From a virus, in IMG/VR virus record IMGVR_UViG_3300021376_000375, positions 1-22,741 of that record: a DNA stretch of 22,741 bases. One strand, written 5' to 3'. The position numbers were made by a program, and so were the translations under genes. This document shows positions 14,551 to 22,091 of this stretch, in pieces. How positions within the stretch are numbered: the first letter of the stretch is position 1; each line of letters begins with the position of its first letter. A model generated the notes under the pieces. The model had not been told where the DNA came from. It made no database searches and saw only the letters and a program-made list of their open reading frames with translations.

Positions 14551-14979
14551 GCATATTCGGGACTGTATAAACCAGTAAATCCTGGTAAATATCGTGGCAA
14601 TCCAACCCGAGTAATTTATAGATCATTATGGGAACGAAAGTTCATGGTGTTCTGTGATAACAATCCCAGTATTATAGAGTGGGGCAGCGAAGAGGTAATC
14701 ATTCCTTATCGTGCTCCAGATGGTAAGGTGAGACGCTACTATCCTGACTTCTATATCAAGGTCCGCGAAAAGGATGGCAAGATCGCCAAGTATATTATTG
14801 AAATCAAACCCAAAAAACAAACACTACCACCAAATGAGAGAAATAAAAAAACTGTTGCCTATCGTAATGCTGCACTAACCTTTGTAAAGAACCAAGCTAA
14901 ATGGTCCGCCGCCCGTGAGTATTGTGAAGACAGGCAGATGAACTTCTTAATACTTACCGAAGACCACTTAGGAGTATAA
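14548..14979 (+). CDS. gp4: gp4 head completion protein (nuclease fold)
   Basis: A 143-aa protein matching T4 gp4 (gp50/4), which is needed to finish DNA-filled heads before tails attach. It has the PD-(D/E)XK/TnsA-like endonuclease pattern: SLWERKF (E29), YYPDFYI (D67) and IIEIKPKKQT (E85-x-K87). The residues needed for catalysis are present, so nuclease activity is plausible, for instance trimming DNA ends. It is the first gene of the plus-strand late operon and the next ATG is 2 bases beyond its stop. No clear Shine-Dalgarno sequence precedes the ATG, which lies within the divergent late-type promoter. Confidence 0.88.
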   Translation: MAYSGLYKPVNPGKYRGNPTRVIYRSLWERKFMVFCDNNPSIIEWGSEEVIIPYRAPDGKVRRYYPDFYIKVREKDGKIAKYIIEIKPKKQTLPPNERNKKTVAYRNAALTFVKNQAKWSAAREYCEDRQMNFLILTEDHLGV

Positions 14980-14981
14980 CA

Positions 14982-15668
14982 ATGGCAGAAGGATTTGGAT
15001 CTATTCAAAGAAACAAAGTAAATAAAGACTCTGGATATAAAACATTATTTGAAAAAATTACCGAAAAAACCAATGGAGAAACTAAATCATTCTCTTGGTA
15101 TAGAAAAACAGTAAAAGAAGAAGCAAACAAATTATCTAAAAATTTCAATAAGTATGTTTTGGATGAGAAAAAAGACAAAGCATCTAAGGTAGAAAAACAA
15201 GACAAAAATGAACTAAGAAAATATGTAGTAGAAGGTCACCTCTATATGTTTGAGTACAAAGCAAAGATGAAATGGTTACCTTACTACGATAGGTTTCCTC
15301 TCGTTTATGTTTTAAAATCATCAAAGCAAGAATTTTGGGGAGTGAATCTACACTATCTTTCAATGAAAAAAAGAATTATTGCCACAAAATATCTAATGAG
15401 CGGAAAAATTGACTTTCCTATGGCATGTTTCCATAAATATCTACACAATCATGTTGATGGTTTATACATAGATCTTGCAGCAGATGAATGGGATACTGCT
15501 ATCCTCTTACCAACAGAAGACTTTGTGAAAGATATTAATGGATCTGCTTTTCCTGTTAAAAAAGAAGATGTTTGGAAAGATACTCAAGAAAACTTCTATA
15601 ATAAATTAAATGCTCGCAGAGTAATCAAAGGATACGGAACTAAACAAAGTAGGGAGATGGCAAAATAA
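14982..15668 (+). CDS. Conserved T4-like phage protein of unknown role
   Basis: A 228-aa protein not firmly recognised. The N-terminal 75 residues are Lys/Glu/Asn-rich and probably helical. The core (about 83-140) contains GHLYMFEYKAKMKWLPYYDR followed by FPLVYVL, then GVNLHYL and further Arg/Lys, a pattern I associate with conserved T4-like virion or DNA-packaging proteins but cannot name. In T4 the gp4 gene is flanked by gene 2 (DNA end protector) and gene 53, so a gp2-like role is one option suggested only by position. A good ribosome site (TTAGGAG) precedes the ATG. It ends one base before gp48. Confidence 0.7.
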   Translation: MAEGFGSIQRNKVNKDSGYKTLFEKITEKTNGETKSFSWYRKTVKEEANKLSKNFNKYVLDEKKDKASKVEKQDKNELRKYVVEGHLYMFEYKAKMKWLPYYDRFPLVYVLKSSKQEFWGVNLHYLSMKKRIIATKYLMSGKIDFPMACFHKYLHNHVDGLYIDLAADEWDTAILLPTEDFVKDINGSAFPVKKEDVWKDTQENFYNKLNARRVIKGYGTKQSREMAK

Positions 15669-15669
15669 T

Positions 15670-16785
15670 ATGTCGTTATATAAGTACGGAGACTATTACA
15701 TCGGAAGGGATGGTAAAACTTACTATTACAATGGTACAAAATGGGAAGAATGGTTGCTAGGAGGATTGCCATTTGGAGGACAAGTAAGCATTCCTCCATC
15801 TGGAGCTCGGGCCATAGCGGTGCAAGCTTACGTGCCAGCTGCAGGTGCTACTAAGCAACAAACCGCTGCAGCAACAGCGTTAACAATAGGCCCAACAAGT
15901 GAGCCGGGGAAGCGACCGGCATTCAGATATCCTGATGATGTTAAAGAATTAGATAGTGATTATATATTTTTTGAATTTGGTAAATATAACCCACCATTTG
16001 CAGAAGAAGCTGGCACTGGTTTAAACCAATATAATAATTCAGCGGCAACTTTTAAAGTTCAAGGCATCTCAGTTATATTACCAATGCCACAAGATTTAGG
16101 ATCTGAAATGCGTCATGACTGGGAAGGAAAATCATTCACACGAGTTGGGGCATCTGCCATTGCAGCTCTGGGAGCAGGAAATATTGGAAAAGTTGGTAAT
16201 ACTCTAAAAGATTTTGGTGGAAATATTGAAGCACTAAAAACTGCTTTGATTACCGTTGGTTTAAACAATGTTCCTGGTGTTGGTGGAAATATTAGTATGA
16301 ATGACATTAGTGGATCTACAAAAGGAATTATACTGAATCCAAATGCAGAAGTTTTATATTCAAATCCCAATTTAAGAGAGATAGGATTTACTTTTAAAAT
16401 GGTTCCACATACAGATAAAGAAGCGAAAACAATTTATAGCATTGTCCATAGATTTAGATCTGCTGCGTCTCCTAAATATGGACTACCGAATGGGGGAGAT
16501 ACGGTGAAGTTTGGTGACAAAGATTTTTCTGGATCGGATAATTTTATTCAAGTTCCAGAATTATGCAAATTTACTTTTATGAAAGGACAGAACCCACACC
16601 CATGGATAACTCAATATAAACCATGTGCTATTACAAGAGTACAAGTTAATTATACACCCGATGGAACTTATGCAACTTACGAAGACGGGGCTCCTATAGC
16701 AGTTGAATTACAAGTCGGTTTTATGGAAACAAAACTATTATACAGCGAAGATATAAAAAATAAGTTTGGGGGCGGAACGTTCTAA
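15670..16785 (+). CDS. gp48: gp48 baseplate tail tube cap protein
   Basis: A 371-aa protein close to the 364 aa of T4 gp48, which caps the baseplate and starts tube polymerisation. The C-terminal half carries the diagnostic tube-fold pattern: NPNLREIGFTFKMVPHTDKE, SIVHRFRSAASPK, CKFTFMKG, ITRVQVNYTPDGTYATYEDG and VELQVGFMETKLLYSEDI. The first 40 residues contain an unusual aromatic motif (YYIGRDGKTYYYNGTKWEEW), and a GC-rich Ala/Pro/Thr linker follows at about 40-80. Neighbours gp53 and the divergent tube-like gene support a baseplate-tube junction role. The gp53 ATG overlaps its stop by one base. Confidence 0.85.
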   Translation: MSLYKYGDYYIGRDGKTYYYNGTKWEEWLLGGLPFGGQVSIPPSGARAIAVQAYVPAAGATKQQTAAATALTIGPTSEPGKRPAFRYPDDVKELDSDYIFFEFGKYNPPFAEEAGTGLNQYNNSAATFKVQGISVILPMPQDLGSEMRHDWEGKSFTRVGASAIAALGAGNIGKVGNTLKDFGGNIEALKTALITVGLNNVPGVGGNISMNDISGSTKGIILNPNAEVLYSNPNLREIGFTFKMVPHTDKEAKTIYSIVHRFRSAASPKYGLPNGGDTVKFGDKDFSGSDNFIQVPELCKFTFMKGQNPHPWITQYKPCAITRVQVNYTPDGTYATYEDGAPIAVELQVGFMETKLLYSEDIKNKFGGGTF

Positions 16786-17456
16786 TGTACTTTTCACTTA
16801 TCCCAGACATCAAATACGATAAAAAACCGATTAGTTATCCATTTTCGGAATCTAATTTTATAACTGCAAAGAATTTTTTTCGTAGATATCAAATTGATTC
16901 AAATATGTTTGACTACGCAGTTTTCTATAAAAAATATTCTGTTCAAGATGGAGAAAAAATTGAAGACATTGCAAATGATTATTATGGAAATCCATTTTAT
17001 GATTGGGTAATTATTCTTACAAATAATTTTATCAATCCACAATTTTCTTTTCCAGTAAACTCAGAAACTTTACGCTCAATTGTAGAAGAAAAATATGGAG
17101 AAACTGAAGCTTATTCAGGTATTCATCATTATGAAACTATCCAAACATTATCTGGATTCAAACAAGATGGTCAGGATGTTATTGCATTGGAAGGTGGATT
17201 AGTTGTAGATCAAAAGTTTTATACAAGTCAATTTAGTTATTGGAATGGATTAGATTATACAATTGTTCCTGGTAATACTGTATGTAATATAGTAACTAAT
17301 TATGAGTATGAAGTACTTGAAAACGAAAAAAAACGAGAAATTTTTATTTTAAGAAACCGGTACCTTGGAAGATTTGTTGAAGAATTTAAAATCAATAATT
17401 TATATTCAGAATCATCAGACTTTGTTTCAAAGCGTTTAAAAAAAACTTTCGGTTGA
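16785..17456 (+). CDS. gp53: gp53 baseplate wedge protein
   Basis: A 223-aa protein of the T4 gp53 wedge family (T4: 196 aa). Family hallmarks are the segment EKIEDIANDYYGNPFYDWVI followed by LTNN, a LysM-like wedge fold, and the late segment YEYEVLENEKKREIFILRNR. In T4 gp53 links neighbouring wedges into the six-sided baseplate. It is the last gene of the plus-strand operon and converges on gp32, with only 73 bases between the two stops. Confidence 0.88.
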   Translation: MYFSLIPDIKYDKKPISYPFSESNFITAKNFFRRYQIDSNMFDYAVFYKKYSVQDGEKIEDIANDYYGNPFYDWVIILTNNFINPQFSFPVNSETLRSIVEEKYGETEAYSGIHHYETIQTLSGFKQDGQDVIALEGGLVVDQKFYTSQFSYWNGLDYTIVPGNTVCNIVTNYEYEVLENEKKREIFILRNRYLGRFVEEFKINNLYSESSDFVSKRLKKTFG

Positions 17457-17459
17457 CTC

Positions 17460-17526
17460 AACTTTTTTAACAAAAAAATTGGCGGAAAAATTTTTTCCCC
17501 GCCAATGAAATCAGTTTTTAATTTTG
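17460..17526 (+). repeat. Copy B of the 67-bp imperfect intergenic repeat
   Basis: This copy matches 13771-13837 in the same orientation (shared AACTTTTTTA, TTGGC-GAAAAATTTTT, CCCG, ATGAAATC and AATTTTG). Here the sequence has become, or remained, a full terminator hairpin for gp32. Confidence 0.6.
17471..17506 (-). terminator. gp32 terminator between convergent genes
   Basis: An 8-bp stem (17478-17485 with 17499-17506) flanks an A/T-rich loop and is followed on the minus strand by seven T residues (17478 downwards). It ends gp32 transcripts. On the plus strand the trailing T run is weaker and farther away, so gp53 may use it less efficiently. Confidence 0.85.
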
Positions 17527-17529
17527 GTT

Positions 17530-18441
17530 TCAGTCTTCTTCAGCAAGACGTGCGAAGTAACTGAGAGCATCATCGTCATCAACAACTGCCTCTTCCTTGA
17601 CAAGAGTAGGAGCAACAGCAACACGAGAGCGGAATGAAGGCAGTTCCGGTGCCTCTGCTGCGGGTTCAAACTCTTCCTCATCCTCATCCACAACCTGACG
17701 AGCAGGACGTGAAGTAAGACCTAGCACGAGATTCAGGCGAGATTCAAGTTCCTCGTAGGTCTTGAAGTTGTCCTTGCCAGAGAATGCTTCCAGCGAGTAT
17801 TCACTCTTCCAGACTTTCTCCAGCGCAGTATCATCTGCCGAGAGAGCAGACACACTATCAAACTCAGAGCTATCGTAGTTCCAATAACCAGCAACTTTTT
17901 TGATCTTTAATTTGAAGTTAGCACCTTCCCAAAGATCAAACACATTCACAGGGGTTTCATCTTGAAACTCAGGTTGCATGGTAGCAAGAATTTTATCGTG
18001 AATTTTTTTGCCATACTTATACAGAAACACACGACCCTCGTTCTCGGGGTTCTTGGAATCTTTCACCACATAGATGTTGCTGTAGTAAGAGAGCTTACGC
18101 TTTTGCTTACGCGCAGTCTCTTTGTCTTCCTCACTACCACTGTTCCATAGACGACGGTTGATCTCACCTACGGGATCTTTCTCGTTCAGAGTAGACAGCG
18201 AGTTCTCGATATACCAACCACCAGGACCTTGGAAGGCGTGGGAATAGACTTTCGCCCATGGCACCGTCTCCCCTTCAGGAGCGGGCAGAAAGCGGATAAC
18301 AGCATAACCGTTACCAGCAGCGTCAACCTCGGGCTTCCAGAAACGTTCATCAACATTCTTACCGCTGGATGACTTTTCCAGTTCCTTTTGGAGGAACTCA
18401 AAGTTGTTCTGGGATTTACGCTTTAGATCAGCAAAGGACAT
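17530..18441 (-). CDS. gp32: gp32 single-stranded DNA-binding protein
   Basis: A 303-aa homologue of T4 gp32 (301 aa), the cooperative ssDNA-binding protein of replication, recombination and repair. It has the basic N-terminal cooperativity segment (SFADLKRKSQ), the OB-fold core (about 40-220: WKPEVDAAGNGYAVIRFLPA, then WYIENSLSTL and SYYSNIYVVKD), and an acidic C-terminal tail (DEDEEEFEP, VVDDDD, LAEED) that recruits partners. The zinc-ligand cysteines and histidines of T4 gp32 are not evident. The start is ATG 18441, which has GAGG in front; an in-frame GTG 14 codons upstream lies in the leader and is rejected. A consensus promoter at 18498-18526 gives a leader of about 50 nt. Codon use is more GC-rich than its neighbours, suggesting high expression. 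Confidence 0.93.
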   Translation of the reverse strand: MSFADLKRKSQNNFEFLQKELEKSSSGKNVDERFWKPEVDAAGNGYAVIRFLPAPEGETVPWAKVYSHAFQGPGGWYIENSLSTLNEKDPVGEINRRLWNSGSEEDKETARKQKRKLSYYSNIYVVKDSKNPENEGRVFLYKYGKKIHDKILATMQPEFQDETPVNVFDLWEGANFKLKIKKVAGYWNYDSSEFDSVSALSADDTALEKVWKSEYSLEAFSGKDNFKTYEELESRLNLVLGLTSRPARQVVDEDEEEFEPAAEAPELPSFRSRVAVAPTLVKEEAVVDDDDALSYFARLAEED

Positions 18442-18497
18442 AGGATTACCTCGGATTTGGTTTAGATTTGGTTTGTGTGACACCCTATCACTTAGTC

Positions 18498-18526
18498 ATT
18501 ATAACAGGCACAAAGTCGGGTGTCAA
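18498..18526 (-). promoter_or_regulatory. Perfect sigma70-type promoter of gp32
   Basis: The minus strand reads TTGACA (18521-18526), 17 bases, TATAAT (18498-18503). The -35 box overlaps the stop codon of the DUF1825-like gene. The predicted start is near 18491. The leader contains two direct copies of AACCAAATC just before the ribosome site, a possible autoregulatory operator, since T4 gp32 represses its own translation. Confidence 0.9.
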
Positions 18527-18867
18527 TTCCCCGTGCCATTTCTCAAATGGTTCTTAAAAGATTCAACTTTTTCTATTAAATCATTAAACATATCATTAAC
18601 ACTTAACTCTGAGTTGCCACCAAGAAGAATTACTGCTTGCTTAATGGTTTCAGCAACAGACTTTGCTTCTGGATCATCACTCAAATTAATTCTGGTATAA
18701 AAAATCTTTTGTTTTTCAACTAATTGTCCTAGAGCATCAAAATACTCCATCTTCTTTTCATCATTTAACAACGATAAATTCATGGCACATCGAAAACAAA
18801 ACTCCTGAAGTGCTGTCATCTCTTGGATTTCACCACGGACTAAATCTGACTGAAAAAAGTTACTCAT
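18523..18867 (-). CDS. DUF1825-family cyanobacterial/cyanophage protein
   Basis: A 114-aa protein that resembles the DUF1825 family, conserved in cyanobacteria and cyanophages and of unknown function. Recognisable parts are the N-terminal FFQSDLVRGEIQEM, the middle segment YFDALGQLVEKQKIFYTRINLSDDPEAK and the C-terminal MFNDLIEKVESFKNHL. It looks all-helical and cytoplasmic. Its ATG overlaps the gp33 stop (ATGA), indicating coupled translation. Its stop codon lies inside the -35 box of the gp32 promoter. Confidence 0.7.
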   Translation of the reverse strand: MSNFFQSDLVRGEIQEMTALQEFCFRCAMNLSLLNDEKKMEYFDALGQLVEKQKIFYTRINLSDDPEAKSVAETIKQAVILLGGNSELSVNDMFNDLIEKVESFKNHLRNGTGN

Positions 18868-19085
18868 ATTAACATTAATTTTGCTCTAGATGTTTTCTTA
18901 ATAAAATTAAGTTGCTGTGCTTCATATTTAATTTTTTCTTTTAATGGTTTTGAGATTAATTTAGGTACGGATTCTACTTCAATTTCATTAATTTCACAAA
19001 GGTAAAGGATAGCATCAATATAATTCATATTTGCATTATTTAATGCGATCTTTTCTACTTCTTGAGAAAACCTCGCGCTTGTCAT
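18864..19085 (-). CDS. gp33: gp33-like late transcription coactivator
   Basis: A 73-aa protein resembling cyanophage gp33, which bridges host RNA polymerase and the sliding clamp so that gp55-directed late promoters fire. Family-like segments are ARFSQEVEKIALNN, NYIDAILYLCEINEIEVE, and KLISKPLKEKIKYEAQQLNF near the C-terminus, which ends in hydrophobic residues (KLMLI) that could serve as a clamp-binding tail. The ATG at 19085 is chosen because AGGA precedes it and an earlier ATG at 19118 overlaps the upstream nuclease gene by 29 bases. Confidence 0.72.
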   Translation of the reverse strand: MTSARFSQEVEKIALNNANMNYIDAILYLCEINEIEVESVPKLISKPLKEKIKYEAQQLNFIKKTSRAKLMLI

Positions 19086-19089
19086 AAAT

Positions 19090-19788
19090 TTATCCTGTAA
19101 TAGATTCTTTTTTTCCATGTTTTGTTTGATATTCGTCTATGTAATTGATTAACTGAATGAGATATTCTTTTTTAGGTGGCATAATTTTTACTTGGGTTTC
19201 ACCAGTTTCACATGCAACAATTGTCACGAGTTGTTTAACGGTTAACCCATATAATTCTTGAAGGCAACATGCATATGCTGTTTCCTGTACAAAATAATCA
19301 TAAAGATAAATTTCTTTTTTAGGTTCTGCAGCAGTCTTGAAATCAATGATTGATAATACACCATCAAATTCGGCGATACAATCAACACGACCAGCAACCT
19401 CAAGATGATTTGAATATAGTGCTGCTTCTTGTAAGTAAATATTATTTATGCGGTCTAAAATATCCTTTGAGTGATGAAACATCAATACAGGAAGAGGAAA
19501 TTTATTATACTCTTTCAGGTCTAGACGATTGTTCAGATAGTCTTCGGTAATACTATGATATTTTGTGCCACGACCAGCAGAACGAGCAGAAATATTTGCT
19601 GCTTTTTCGGTGCCAACACGTTCTCTCCACTTAGCAAGACTAGCTTGCTTCTTAGAGTTATTGCTAATCACAGTAGTGATTGATGGGTAATGATTACCAG
19701 ATGGTGTGAGATAGACTCTCTTTCCTTCTATAATTTCGGCGGTCATCTCAACAGGTATCAGATCACCAACATGATTAAACAATTTCAT
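19090..19788 (-). CDS. PD-(D/E)XK exonuclease, RecB/Cas4-like
   Basis: A 232-aa nuclease. Motifs in order are GRGTKYHSITEDYL (H78), AGRVDCIAEFDG (D136), IIDFKTA (D149-x-K151) and VQETAYA (Q168-x3-Y172), the full set of a RecB/Cas4/MGME1-type active site. It likely degrades DNA ends or processes recombination and replication intermediates; host DNA breakdown is also possible. It has no iron-sulfur cysteine cluster as in Cas4. Its ATG overlaps the phoH stop (TGATG), and gp33 starts 4 bases after its own stop. Confidence 0.85.
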   Translation of the reverse strand: MKLFNHVGDLIPVEMTAEIIEGKRVYLTPSGNHYPSITTVISNNSKKQASLAKWRERVGTEKAANISARSAGRGTKYHSITEDYLNNRLDLKEYNKFPLPVLMFHHSKDILDRINNIYLQEAALYSNHLEVAGRVDCIAEFDGVLSIIDFKTAAEPKKEIYLYDYFVQETAYACCLQELYGLTVKQLVTIVACETGETQVKIMPPKKEYLIQLINYIDEYQTKHGKKESITG

Positions 19789-20540
19789 CAGAATCCCAAT
19801 GCCATTTTACTAATTAAATAAGACTTAACAAGTCCAGAACGAACGATATCATTTATTCCAAATTCTACCATAGAAAACTCTTCCATGTTCTCTAAGATTT
19901 TTTGAAAATCTAAGATACCGTTCCGTTCATTTGTTTTTTGTAGGTCGGATTGATTAGCATCTCCACAAAAAATAATTCTAGAATCTTGACCTAAGCGGGT
20001 AATGATTGAGTCTAATTCATGAAAGTTTAGATTTTGACATTCATCAACAATCACAATTGCGTTATCAAGTGTTGTGCCACGAAGGAACGAGGTAGACCAA
20101 AAAGAAATAGTTTCTTGTGCTTTGAGATTTTCATAAAGCATTTCAAAGCTATTATCGTCTGGCATCTCAAACATATGCTTTACCATATTTTTATATGGTA
20201 TTTGATATAGGGATGATTTATCTTCGTGCGTACCAGGGAGAAATCCAATCTCTCTCGTGGCAACAAGAGAACGAACAATATAGAGTTTCTCTACTACAGT
20301 ATTTTCATTCAGAATATCTTGCAACGCAAGATACAAAGCGATGAAAGTTTTGCCAGTTCCAGCTGCACCATATGCAAAAATATTTTTACCGGAAGCCCAA
20401 TCTTCAAAGAATAATTTTTGATTTTCTGTAAGTGGAGATATATCAAGAAAATATGATTCGTTAATTGGTTTTCTTCGTTTCAGTTGTTTTCTGGACATGC
20501 CAGGTGAAACTGGTACTTTGTTTGATCTTCCTCTTGTCAT
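19788..20540 (-). CDS. phoH: PhoH-like P-loop ATPase
   Basis: A 250-aa PhoH-family ATPase, common in cyanophages. Walker A is GAAGTGKT (58-65), Walker B is AIVIVDEC (161-168, with D166-E167), and the sensor region is FCGDANQSD (about 191-199). PhoH proteins are predicted ATPases or helicases linked to phosphate starvation in bacteria; the phage role is unproven. The N-terminal 30 residues are basic and may bind nucleic acid. The ATG at 20540 is preferred over a TTG three codons upstream, because that TTG lies before the stop of the preceding gene. It sits in a run with thyX and the nuclease. Confidence 0.92.
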   Translation of the reverse strand: MTRGRSNKVPVSPGMSRKQLKRRKPINESYFLDISPLTENQKLFFEDWASGKNIFAYGAAGTGKTFIALYLALQDILNENTVVEKLYIVRSLVATREIGFLPGTHEDKSSLYQIPYKNMVKHMFEMPDDNSFEMLYENLKAQETISFWSTSFLRGTTLDNAIVIVDECQNLNFHELDSIITRLGQDSRIIFCGDANQSDLQKTNERNGILDFQKILENMEEFSMVEFGINDIVRSGLVKSYLISKMALGF

Positions 20541-20542
20541 AA

Positions 20543-20785
20543 TTACCAACCTTGAATATTTGATCCTGGAACCTGTTTTACTTTATTCATAACATCCTTC
20601 CAACCAGGATGTGTTTTAGACATTTTATCACGCCAATCACCAACTTCCCCAGCAGTGGCGCAACCTTTAGACCAATCTTTATCCCAATCTGGATTTTCTT
20701 CTTTCCATTGAATGTAATCTTTCATTGTCATGTAGAGCTCTTGTGTCTCTCCTGTTTTTTTATTAATGACGGGATATGTTGGCAT
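20543..20785 (-). CDS. Small FmdB-like cyanophage protein
   Basis: An 80-aa protein starting MPTYPVINKKTGETQELYMT, the beginning typical of FmdB-type small regulatory proteins, followed by MKDYIQWKEENPDW and ending with a PGSN motif after a DVMNKV helix. The zinc-ribbon cysteines of cellular FmdB are absent (one Cys only). Similar proteins occur widely in cyanomyoviruses beside phoH or thyX; their function is unknown. The ATG at 20785 is used; an in-frame GTG four codons earlier overlaps the thyX stop. Confidence 0.7.
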   Translation of the reverse strand: MPTYPVINKKTGETQELYMTMKDYIQWKEENPDWDKDWSKGCATAGEVGDWRDKMSKTHPGWKDVMNKVKQVPGSNIQGW

Positions 20786-20793
20786 GATAACTC

Positions 20794-21471
20794 TCACTCA
20801 AGTGTAACATTAGATTGATCATAGCAAATCCAATTAAGTGCCTCAGCACAAATTGGAAATTGCCCAGCAAATATACATTGACATTCTCTAGCAATATCCA
20901 TGTGTTCTTTTTGTGTGCCATGAGCACTTCGCAGATTTATATAATGTATCCAAGAACGCACAGATCCGGTCATGTAAATACGAGTTGGTGTTGCTAGAGG
21001 AAGCACAAATCTAGCGCATTCTTTTGCCACACCGGCATCCAATAGATTTTGATAAAGAAAATTGGCTTCCTCAAAATGTTTCGCAATTTTATTTTTGTAA
21101 TCCAATACAATACCAGGAGGTAAATCATTGGTAGAGTTCTGGCGATTCTTTGTATCCTGACGACGAAGTTCTGGAACAGGAATTTCAGTATCAAGGAGTC
21201 CGATGTCAGCATAACGCTGAGAAAATTCTTGATATGTGAAAGACCTATGACGAAGAATCTGAGCTGCGATGCCACGACTAGTATTGATCTCAAGCGTCAT
21301 ATGTGCTTGCTCAAAGACGCTCCAGTGCCCGTGTTTAATGCAATAGGCAAGAAGACCAGCAATATTAGGATTCGGTTGATTCTGAGGATTGCTCACTCTC
21401 GCCACATACCCCATCGTCTGTTCCGCTTGAGGCGTTACTGATATCAACTTTACTTGTCCATGTTGTTGCAT
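20794..21471 (-). CDS. thyX: ThyX flavin-dependent thymidylate synthase
   Basis: A 225-aa ThyX, which makes dTMP from dUMP using FAD, NADPH and methylene-tetrahydrofolate, supplying thymidine for phage DNA. The signature RHR-x7-S-x-R appears as RHRSFTYQEFSQR (74-86), and a C-terminal dUMP-contacting region SVRSWIHYINLRSA (about 170-183) is present. The N-terminal VKLISVTPQAEQTMGYVARV is normal for the family, so the ATG at 21471 fits. That start lies 107 bases inside the upstream gene in another frame. Confidence 0.95.
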   Translation of the reverse strand: MQQHGQVKLISVTPQAEQTMGYVARVSNPQNQPNPNIAGLLAYCIKHGHWSVFEQAHMTLEINTSRGIAAQILRHRSFTYQEFSQRYADIGLLDTEIPVPELRRQDTKNRQNSTNDLPPGIVLDYKNKIAKHFEEANFLYQNLLDAGVAKECARFVLPLATPTRIYMTGSVRSWIHYINLRSAHGTQKEHMDIARECQCIFAGQFPICAEALNWICYDQSNVTLE

Positions 21472-21640
21472 TCTTTTTAAATCCTTTACTCAATCGTTCG
21501 CGTTTTGCTGCGAGATCTGCTTTGGCAGTAAGAAGTGCTCGCTTCATATACAGAATCTCTTCATCAGTATACAGCATCGGGTTCTTTTCCGCAAGCTTTA
21601 TTGCTTTTTTTGCTGCTTTAATAGTTGTTTTCAATCTCAT
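21365..21640 (-). CDS. Small helical cyanophage protein overlapping thyX
   Basis: A 91-aa protein, unrecognised. The first 55 residues are basic and helical (LKTTIKAAKKAIKLAEKNP, and MKRALLTAKADLAAKRERLS). The last 35 residues are read from the start of thyX in another frame and are low-complexity (Ser/Gly/Glu), so the functional part is probably the N-terminal helical region. A strong ribosome site (AAGGAGG) precedes the ATG, which overlaps the upstream stop (ATGA). Confidence 0.65.
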   Translation of the reverse strand: MRLKTTIKAAKKAIKLAEKNPMLYTDEEILYMKRALLTAKADLAAKRERLSKGFKKNATTWTSKVDISNASSGTDDGVCGESEQSSESTES

Positions 21641-21864
21641 TCATTAGCCTCCTTGTACTTCTTAAATTCTTCTAAGATTTGTCTATCAACTGTATGTAAA
21701 CATCCAAGATCAAATTGATATCCTTTATTGATGATGTGATCACAAAATTCATATACTTCCCTAGAGAGGGGTATGTTCATTCTTATAAAACCACTTAGAA
21801 CAAATGATCTTTTCTGGAAGTTTTCATTATCATATCTTGAACTTAACTTAATCGGGATATCCAT
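21637..21864 (-). CDS. Small conserved-looking phage protein
   Basis: A 75-aa protein without recognised domain (MDIPIKLSSRYDNENFQKRS, then REVYEFCDHIINKGYQFDLG). The ATG at 21864 is chosen from several in-frame ATGs because GGAG sits 9 bases ahead of it; it overlaps the upstream gene by 17 bases. Soluble, mixed alpha/beta by appearance. Part of the early operon leading into thyX. Confidence 0.6.
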   Translation of the reverse strand: MDIPIKLSSRYDNENFQKRSFVLSGFIRMNIPLSREVYEFCDHIINKGYQFDLGCLHTVDRQILEEFKKYKEANE

Positions 21865-22006
21865 CGTCATCGTCTCCATTGGAATATGGTTTGCTTGACG
21901 AAGGACTTGCTTTATAAGCATCCACATCAGAATATATTTCTGATTCCAACGAGTCCACCAGAAGTTTTAAGTTTCTTACTATAAGTTTTAATCTTTCCTT
22001 ATCCAT
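21848..22006 (-). CDS. Small acidic-tailed cyanophage protein, first gene of the thyX operon
   Basis: A 52-aa protein: an N-terminal helix (MDKERLKLIVRNLKLLVDSL), a Ser/Pro linker and the acidic C-terminal DDDDGYPD. Small proteins with this plan are frequent in cyanomyoviruses; function unknown. The ATG at 22006 is chosen because the longer frame (from 22081) would start upstream of the predicted promoter and read through the terminator hairpin. No clear ribosome site; the leader from the promoter at 22029-22058 would be only about 16 nt. Confidence 0.6.
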   Translation of the reverse strand: MDKERLKLIVRNLKLLVDSLESEIYSDVDAYKASPSSSKPYSNGDDDDGYPD

Positions 22007-22028
22007 GGTAGCATGACATATACTACTA

Positions 22029-22058
22029 ATTATAATAGAAAAAAAGAGGAGGTGTAAA
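22029..22058 (-). promoter_or_regulatory. Sigma70-type promoter of the thyX operon
   Basis: The minus strand has TTTACA (22053-22058), 18 bases and TATAAT (22029-22034). The -35 hexamer is exactly the six-base loop of the terminator hairpin at 22047-22064. Predicted start near 22022. Confidence 0.7.
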
Positions 22059-22064
22059 CCTCCT
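22039..22064 (-). terminator. Terminator overlapping the thyX operon promoter
   Basis: A perfect 6-bp stem AGGAGG/CCTCCT (22059-22064 with 22047-22052) with a 6-base loop, followed on the minus strand by C and seven T residues (22045-22039). It would end transcripts from the promoter at 22092-22120 or read-through from further upstream. Confidence 0.85.
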
Positions 22065-22091
22065 TTAAAGACTTCCTTCACACGGAAGTAT

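Noticed and set aside
18442-18483. GTG start extending gp32 by 14 residues
   Set aside because: The ATG at 18441 has a good ribosome site and begins the normal gp32 N-terminus; the extension lies in the leader.
22007-22081. Extension of the 52-aa gene upstream with a hydrophobic N-terminus
   Set aside because: It would translate through the terminator hairpin and lies upstream of the predicted transcription start; the apparent signal peptide comes from T-rich terminator sequence.
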